From: Boesenbergia rotunda
Taxonomy: Eukaryota; Streptophyta; Magnoliopsida; Zingiberales; Zingiberaceae
Direction: 5' to 3'
DNA: 64,000 bases
Assembly: GCA_024364735.1 (NCBI GenBank)
Contig: JAGFNQ010004003.1
Span: 226,096 to 290,095, forward strand
The translations under genes and the position numbers were made by a program. The notes below the pieces were generated by a model. It worked only from the letters and a program-made list of their open reading frames with translations. It was not told the origin of the DNA and did no database searches. Below, piece by piece: positions 58,451-64,000 of the stretch (positions within the stretch are counted from its first letter, which is position 1; every line of letters begins with the position of its first letter).

Positions 58451-60194
58451 TGTTGGTGCAATCAGTCCAAGCTTGATCGGGTAGATTATGAGTTTTGATG
58501 TATGTGCCAATATGATTAAGTTAGGCTTTCATATTGGTTTGATGTGTGGTTAAGTCTTATAGGACTTTGTGAATCACATATAAGGAAAAACAGAGTGAAG
58601 CATCCAAGGGACGAGAGATGAAAGAAGAGGGCTTCAAAAGATGAGCCGAGGAAGTAGACTTTAAAGGCATATGCGAAGGATGACATGGAGACAAGCCGCA
58701 AGCTTGTATGCGCATTCGAGAGACGAGAGCCGAAAGAAGAGAACTTCAAGGGGTGAGCTGAGGAAGTGGACTTCAAGGCATACGCGAAGCATGAACTCCG
58801 GAGATGCTGAGAGTGACTGTGTAAGCTGGGCAATCGACTGGCAAGTGGATCAGTCGACTGGAGGCATTTACAGAAAGATTAGTTGACTGGCAAGTGAAGC
58901 TGTCGACTGGTGACACTCACAGAAAGATCAGTCGACTAGTCTGGGTACCAGTTGACTGGTCTGTTCAAATTCCAGCCATTAGACTAGCTGTTGGCTGGAC
59001 ACCAGTCGACTGGCCCTTGACGCAGTCGCCTGGTGTCGGAGCTGAGTTACTTTGTTAGCAACTCTCTCCTCTATTTAAAGTAGAGCTTGAAACTTGGAGA
59101 AGGTTAGCGATTCACTGTGAAAACCTTGCTCAAGAGATCAAGTGCTCAAGCTCCAAGCTTCCTCTCTTCCTCTTAAACCCTAGCTCATATTGTAAAGAGG
59201 AAGAGACCTTTGAGAGGTTGTTCTCCACCGAGAAGGAGAAAGTTTTGTTGAGGCAATCTGTGGTCCGGAGTGACCAAGTGTTTTGATGTTTGGGCAAAGG
59301 GTTTAAGTTAGGATTTGTTGTTGGACTAATATGTGTACATGAGTGTGCAGGTGTACAGGTACACATGGACTTGGTTGATGTCTTCAGGTGAAGGATGGCA
59401 TGGAGGCAAGTTGGAGGCTTGTGTGCGCATCCGAGAGACCATGGATAGCAGGGACGATGAGTCGAGGGATGCGGACTTCGAGGCGTACGTGAAGGATGGC
59501 ATGGAGGCAAGCTGGAGGCTTGCGTGCGCATCCGAGGGACGAGGGCCGAAGATGAAGAGGGCGTGAAGGCAACAGTCGAGGTTGCTGGTGAAGAGTCGAC
59601 CAGGTTGTGAGGGTCCTAGTGTGAGTCGTTGTACTCAGGAACTAAGCTGGGAGGGTTCGAGTGCGGAGTGAAATGTACTCGGGGAGTATAACCCTAGGCT
59701 TAGTAAAGGACCAGTCGACTGCCCTGGGAGCAGTCGACTGATAGCACCCAGAATTCGAACGTTGGGTGTCAACGGTCGAATTTGAGCGGGGGCAGTCGAC
59801 TGCCCTGGGAGTAGTCGACTGCCAGCGGGTTTCCAGCCTGAGTTCTATTTAAAGAGAACTCGGTTTGGGCTGGGGTTTTTGACGAAACAAGCTTGGTTAA
59901 GGCTTGTTAGTAGTCTCTAGAGCCCAGGTATTGTCAAGGTGATATGGCGAGGTTTGTCCATCCACAAGGAGTGGCGAGGGCTAGCCGGAGGTTATCCGGA
60001 GAGTGATCCACCGATGGATTCTTGGATTAGTCACCCTTAGGGGTGGATACCAAGTAAATCTCTCTTGTTAGCATTGTTTACATTGTTAGTTTTGTTTTCT
60101 TTTGTATTTCTGCTTGCACAACTAACAACGTAGGAAGAAGAGAATCGAAGATTTGCTATTCACCCCCCCTCTAGCAACCGTACAAGATCCAACA
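58451..60194 (+). repeat. Composite copia LTR
   Basis: Begins TGTTGG and ends CCAACA next to the primer site. A related block recurs three times, at about 58673, 59391 and 59490 (GAAGGATGGCATGGAGGCAAG-like, then GCGCATCCGAGAGACGAG-like). Palindromes CAGTCGACTG occur at about 58830-59030 and 59710-59820. Confidence 0.7.
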
Positions 60195-60196
60195 AG

Positions 60197-60208
60197 TGGT
60201 ATCAGAGC
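60197..60208 (+). other. Primer binding site (tRNA-Met type)
   Basis: TGGTATCAGAGC, two bases inside the LTR end, as in plant copia elements. Confidence 0.9.
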
Positions 60209-60267
60209 GAAGGGCCGCACTTGATTGGACTAACTGCCAAAGGAGCAAAGAAAGCTAGAGGAAGAAC

Positions 60268-60353
60268 ATGGAAGACAAATTTAGGGATGACATCTACGCT
60301 CCACCGCCCTACAACCATGAAGATTTTGCATATTGGAAAGCTAGAGTAGAGAC
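60268..60353 (+). pseudogene. Copia gag N-terminus, truncated by insertion
   Basis: ATG followed by EDKFRDDIYAPPPYNHEDF and AYWKARVET, wording typical of the first residues of copia gag. It is 28 residues long before the next LTR begins at 60354. The remainder would lie beyond the inserted element, outside the window. Confidence 0.75.
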
Positions 60354-61982
60354 TGTTAGTGATATGAGAGAAGTGTCCTAAGGCAATCGCCTTATGATGT
60401 AAACATTTATATTAATAAATGATAATTCACTATTTGAGTATACATGTTTTGTGTATTTGATTGGGATCTTAAACTCATCTACTGAATGTCCGCAATACAA
60501 CTCACAGCATAAGAGAATTTGTGATGGGATCACAACTAGTGATTATCTCTACATGTGCGTATTGAAACTATCCCTAGTCGATGAATTGATAAAAACGGAC
60601 ACTATCAATTCTGTTGAGACTAGCATGGATTATTCTCTAATCAGCTGATTCTCACTGGCTGGTGACATTGGGATGTCCGGAGATAAACATGGATGCTAGT
60701 TGAGGGAACTAGTTCATTGGAGTGACTAGCTGTAAGACTTCATATGGGAATCTACATGTAGATATGTCAATGAAGTTCTTACTGCAGCTTAAGTGCGATG
60801 TTCCTTTGACTTGCGGTGTTCAAGTCATCTTAGTCATGGAGACTTATACTTTAACATCTTAAGCAAGCATCTCCAAGGAGGTGTGGACCCAGGATGATTG
60901 GGTATAAGCCGAAGTGCCCGAAGATGTTTGAACAGCCTACAAAGGATTCACCACTCCTTGCGAGGAGATGTATACCCAGGCCTATCGTCGGATTGTTACT
61001 CAAAACCTCTGGCCAGAGTATATCATGTTTAGAGTGCGAGTCTCTTAAATACATGAGAGTAATTAGAAATCCAAAGGACGAGAAAGACACTACTTGGGCT
61101 AGGTGTGACGTAGTCAGCCTAGTGGGGACTGACACACATAGACCATGTCCTGAACCAAGTGGGTATAAGGTGGTGAAGGGAATGAGGCACGATTCATTAG
61201 AGCTGTTGAAGGGTTTCAGAATAATTTCTTCTGAGGTCAAACCGTTGATCTTTCGATTAATTGGGGATCATGATATACTACTAGGTGTCACTCATGATCG
61301 TTCTATAATTGGTTGATTATAGACGACCAACATAAATCGAAAGCCTATTTAGTCACACGCACTACGAGTAATCCGAGGGATTTAAAACGAGTTGAAAATT
61401 GGATTTTCCGATCAAGAGAAATAAGTCGAATCTGAGTTAATCAGAGGCGCAATGGAAGCTAAAAATGGCTAAGTCTTTTGAAGGCTTTTTGGGCGAATTA
61501 AATGAGTTTAATTCGCGTTGGTTCGGCTCGGTTTGGCCGGCCAAAGAGGGTACAAGCCCTCCTTGGTTGGCTGGCCACCTAGAGGGAGAAAAACCAATTA
61601 ATTTTGGTTTAATCAATAAAATAAATCTAGCGCGATTTATTTTATAAATTATGGATAAATAAATTTGTATAAAGAAATTTATATAAATAAATTTATAGAA
61701 ATTTATTCTTTTTATGGAAGTTAAAATAATCCATGAATTGGTTTATTTTAATTTTATAAAATCAATTATAAATTGATTTTTCCATAATAAGAAAGTTTAT
61801 AAATTTCTTATAAAATTTTATTCCATAATTTAAAGAGAAGAAGAATTTGTTTTATTATAAATTAGTTATAATAAGACTAGGCTTAACGGAATAAGTCATA
61901 AGAAATTTTATAAGATAAAATTCTTATGATAACTAATTCCGTTAATTCCGTTAAAGAGGAGACTTAGCGAGGGAGAAGCAAC

Positions 61983-61989
61983 TATATAA
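61983..61989 (+). promoter_or_regulatory. TATA box of the long LTR
   Basis: TATATAA lies about 60 bp ahead of a CTCTCTCTCT tract in a 2.3-kb LTR. Confidence 0.55.
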
Positions 61990-62092
61990 GGAACCATAGG
62001 CAAGCCTTGGATTCCTATCTAATCAATTGAGTATTGATATAGAGCTCCCTCTCTCTCTCTTTTATTCTCTTCTCCTTCCCTTCTCCCCACTT

Positions 62093-62155
62093 AGGGCCGG
62101 CGCCCACCTTGAGGCATCTAGGGCCGGCGCCCCTCTTGTGTGCTAGGGCCGGCGC
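62093..62155 (+). repeat. Triple GC-rich repeat in the LTR leader
   Basis: AGGGCCGGCGC occurs three times, starting near 62093, 62120 and 62144. The core GCCGGC is palindromic, so each copy is self-complementary. Confidence 0.8.
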
Positions 62156-62652
62156 AACTCCTCCCATAGAAGGTGGTTGCCGTGAGCTTCAAGAAGAAGG
62201 AGAAACAAAACAAGAAGAAGAAGAAGCGGATAGCGACTCCTCTCTTCTCGGAATTCGATTCTGTTTCTTTGTTGGTTAGTTTCCTTTCCTTTTCTCTTGT
62301 TCTTCTAGTTGTGCCTTTAGAGGATCTAGTAGTTCTCGTTGGCACAAAACTCGTGACTTTGCGAAGTCATCCCGAAGAGAACTCGGCGTGGACGCGAATA
62401 GAGGCGGAGCTTCCAAGGGACGCTACGGTTGGATCTCGTCCCTTTCTTCGAGTTACGAAAGGTATAAAGTAAATTAGTTTACTTTTCCGCAAAGTTTTAT
62501 TTTATGATTATGTCAACACACCATAAGGTTGCATGCTAGATACGAAGTTAAAATAATTTAGGAAATTATTTTATGTAAATTATTCCGCTGCACGTAAAAA
62601 TTTAAAATTTTACGAACTCGTATCCTTGTCAACATGCACCCGGTCCCAACAG

Positions 62653-62664
62653 TGGTATCAGAGC
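62653..62664 (+). other. Primer binding site (tRNA-Met type) of the long-LTR element
   Basis: TGGTATCAGAGC directly after the LTR end. It shows that the element extends to the right, beyond the window. Confidence 0.9.
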
Positions 62665-64000
62665 CGGTTAGTGTTCGACATCATCATAAAATTGTTTACG
62701 GAAAAATTTGTCATAATCTCAATTTTGGAAAATTTTTCAATTATGGAAACTTTCCAATTATAATAAATTTTAGATTTAGGAATTTCAAAGTTTGGAAATC
62801 CTCATGAAATTTCGCAAACGTTTGAAATTTCCTAGTTTCTGAAATTTTATAATAATTGTGAAAACTTCCCATCTTTGGAAACTTTCCAATCTTGGAAATT
62901 TTCTATTTTAGAAATTTTCCAACTTTGGAAATATGTAAGTTTTCTTTGTACCAGAAACTTACAAATATTCTGAAAACCTATTATGAAATCTCGCAATTTT
63001 GGGCACTTTCTTTTGAGAAAGTCTAGACAAATTTATGGATAATTAGTTGACAATTTCAAATTCGAATTGGCTTTAAATTATTAACAAAATTCTTTATTTT
63101 GGATTGAGCCTCGGGGAGCCGTCCAATTTAAAGTTAGTTGTTGTAATTTAATTTCCCAATTTTGAATGAAATTGTCATGTTTGATTTGGTTGCGTTTCCG
63201 AAACGGACCAAATTGGATTTACGACAAATTACTTTTCTTTGGGTATCTGAGCCTCGGGGAGCCACCCTTAGAAAACGATTTGTTGTAATTAATTAAATCC
63301 ATGAATAAAATATGTTTTAAGAGGTGATGCTCTTACATATTGTTGTCTCTAAAATTAATTAGGAAAATGGTTTCCTATAGAGTTTCTTAATTGAGATTTT
63401 CATGAAAATAATATGTGGTTGAATTAAGGGAATTGTCTCTTAATTTAATAAGTTTTGATTTAGAGAAATCAAAGTCTTGAACATATTATTTCCGAAATTG
63501 ATTATGACAATTTAGGAAATTGTTTCCCAAAACAATTCCTTTAATAAAGTATGAAATTGGAATTAGGAAATCCGGTTCCTAATTCAATTAATAAGACTTG
63601 ATAACTTAAGTCACATACATACTTTATTAAGGATATCGTTAGTCATGACATAATTATATGTCATGAATGTGCATTAAAAAGAAAAGATGAGACCCAAAAC
63701 CCCTTACAAAATATTAAGGCCAACACCTTCCATTAATATGGTTAAAACCGGAGTTTCGTTTCTCGTTTGGGTTGATGGACACATCCATGCCCGACTTGAA
63801 CCTTAACATGTTCAAACCATGGAATTAGTTTATGAATAATATAGTTGGAGTCAGAGGTCAATCCTTAGTTATGGTTGTTGGACACATCCAAGCCTAACTA
63901 AACGGTTGAATGAGCTCCAACCATATTAAAACTATTTCTTGATTAATGGGTCAGCCTTAAGCTTGGAGCATCGATTTGTTGTGCCACAGCCAAGGTCGAT
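62665..64000 (+). mobile_element. Untranslated leader of the long-LTR element, running off the window
   Basis: No reading frame of note. 62730-62960 is dense in TTTGGAAA and TTTCCAA words that can pair with each other. GAGCCTCGGGGAGCC occurs at about 63108 and 63248, and GTTG(A/T)TGGACACATCCA occurs twice near 63772 and 63875. Repeated leader segments of this kind precede gag in several plant copia groups. Confidence 0.6.

Larger units (their letters stand above)
58451..60353 (+). mobile_element. Copia LTR and gag start, interrupted by the next element
   Basis: A long LTR (58451-60194) is followed by a tRNA-Met-type primer site at 60197-60208 and a copia gag start at 60268. The gag is cut at 60354, where another LTR begins. 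The LTR start (TGTTGGTGCAATCAGTCCAAG) is related to the LTRs of the element at 1276-5857. The LTR looks composite: two TATA-like boxes (59071-59080 and 59845-59854), each with its own upstream palindrome cluster, suggest two related LTRs joined near 59290. Confidence 0.75.
60354..62651 (+). repeat. Long (2.3-kb) LTR of a copia-type element
   Basis: Starts TGTTAGTGATATGAG inside the gag of the preceding element and ends GGTCCCAACA next to a primer site. A TATA box TATATAA lies at 61983-61989, followed by a CT-rich tract near 62050-62090 where transcription could start. A GC-rich triple repeat follows. The second LTR lies outside the window. Short open frames here are not supported as genes. 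Confidence 0.75.

Noticed and set aside
60851..61316. Frames of 129 and 140 residues in the long LTR
   Set aside because: They overlap on opposite strands in an LTR and match no known domain.
62173..62472. 99-residue frame after the GC-rich triple repeat
   Set aside because: Lysine-rich low-complexity start and hydrophobic middle in an LTR leader; no supporting evidence for translation.
60197..62664. TGGTATCAGAGC sites as possible tRNA genes
   Set aside because: They are 12-base primer binding sites next to LTR ends, without cloverleaf flanks. No tRNA or rRNA gene was recognised anywhere in the window.

Overview
The window is nuclear DNA of a flowering plant. Plant-only families (an E-class PPR protein, a FLX-like protein, a plant defensin), spliced genes and abundant LTR retrotransposons show this. 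The strong 5'-to-3' GC fall in the PPR gene and the element mix suggest a monocot, but the species cannot be named from the sequence.

Layout. 1-8290 is transposon debris: an old Ty1/copia body (1-1275) invaded by a minus-strand copia element (1276-5857), then an LTR-like block with a tandem-repeat upstream region (5858-7480), unassigned exon-like pieces (7569-8029) and a SINE-like repeat. 8560-23746 is a gene island: an intronless PPR gene resembling CRR4 (plus), a spastin/VPS4-like MIT-AAA ATPase (minus, 13 exons) and a CID8-13-type RNA-binding protein with a PAM2 motif and two RRMs (minus, 10 exons). For both spliced genes the exon chains read from splice signals sum to exact multiples of three.

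24369-39429 is the most striking part: a 15.06-kb, apparently autonomous Mutator-like element (MULE) with a perfect 9-bp target duplication (TTAAAATAA), degenerate inverted termini and two convergent, apparently intact multi-exon genes. One encodes a 717-aa Ulp1-like (C48) protease-domain protein and the other a 711-aa MuDR transposase. Between their 3' ends lies a 7-kb inverted repeat whose arms are tandem arrays of about 320-bp units. This recalls the convergent mudrA/mudrB plan of maize MuDR, with an Ulp1-type gene in the second position and a large self-complementary array between them. It could give rise to hairpin RNA.

39430-49245 holds a dead three-exon ribosomal protein uS10 (RPS20) gene. 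Its second intron has been inflated by a 236-bp tandem array and by a 4.9-kb LTR element (GATCC target duplication) that carries an antisense coiled-coil/plant-transposon-type reading frame. SINE-like copies and a foldback MITE lie nearby. 49894-53856 contains a FLX-like coiled-coil gene and a two-exon plant defensin gene, both minus. 54650-64000 is again copia material: a 5'-truncated minus element, then a plus element whose gag is interrupted by a further long-LTR element running off the right edge.

The host genes show no common pathway: plastid RNA editing, membrane or microtubule remodelling, poly(A)-binding-protein interaction, flowering or chromatin, and defence. The clearest functional unit is the MULE. 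A recurring LTR feature is the palindrome CAGTCGACTG, clustered just upstream of TATA-like boxes in four LTRs.
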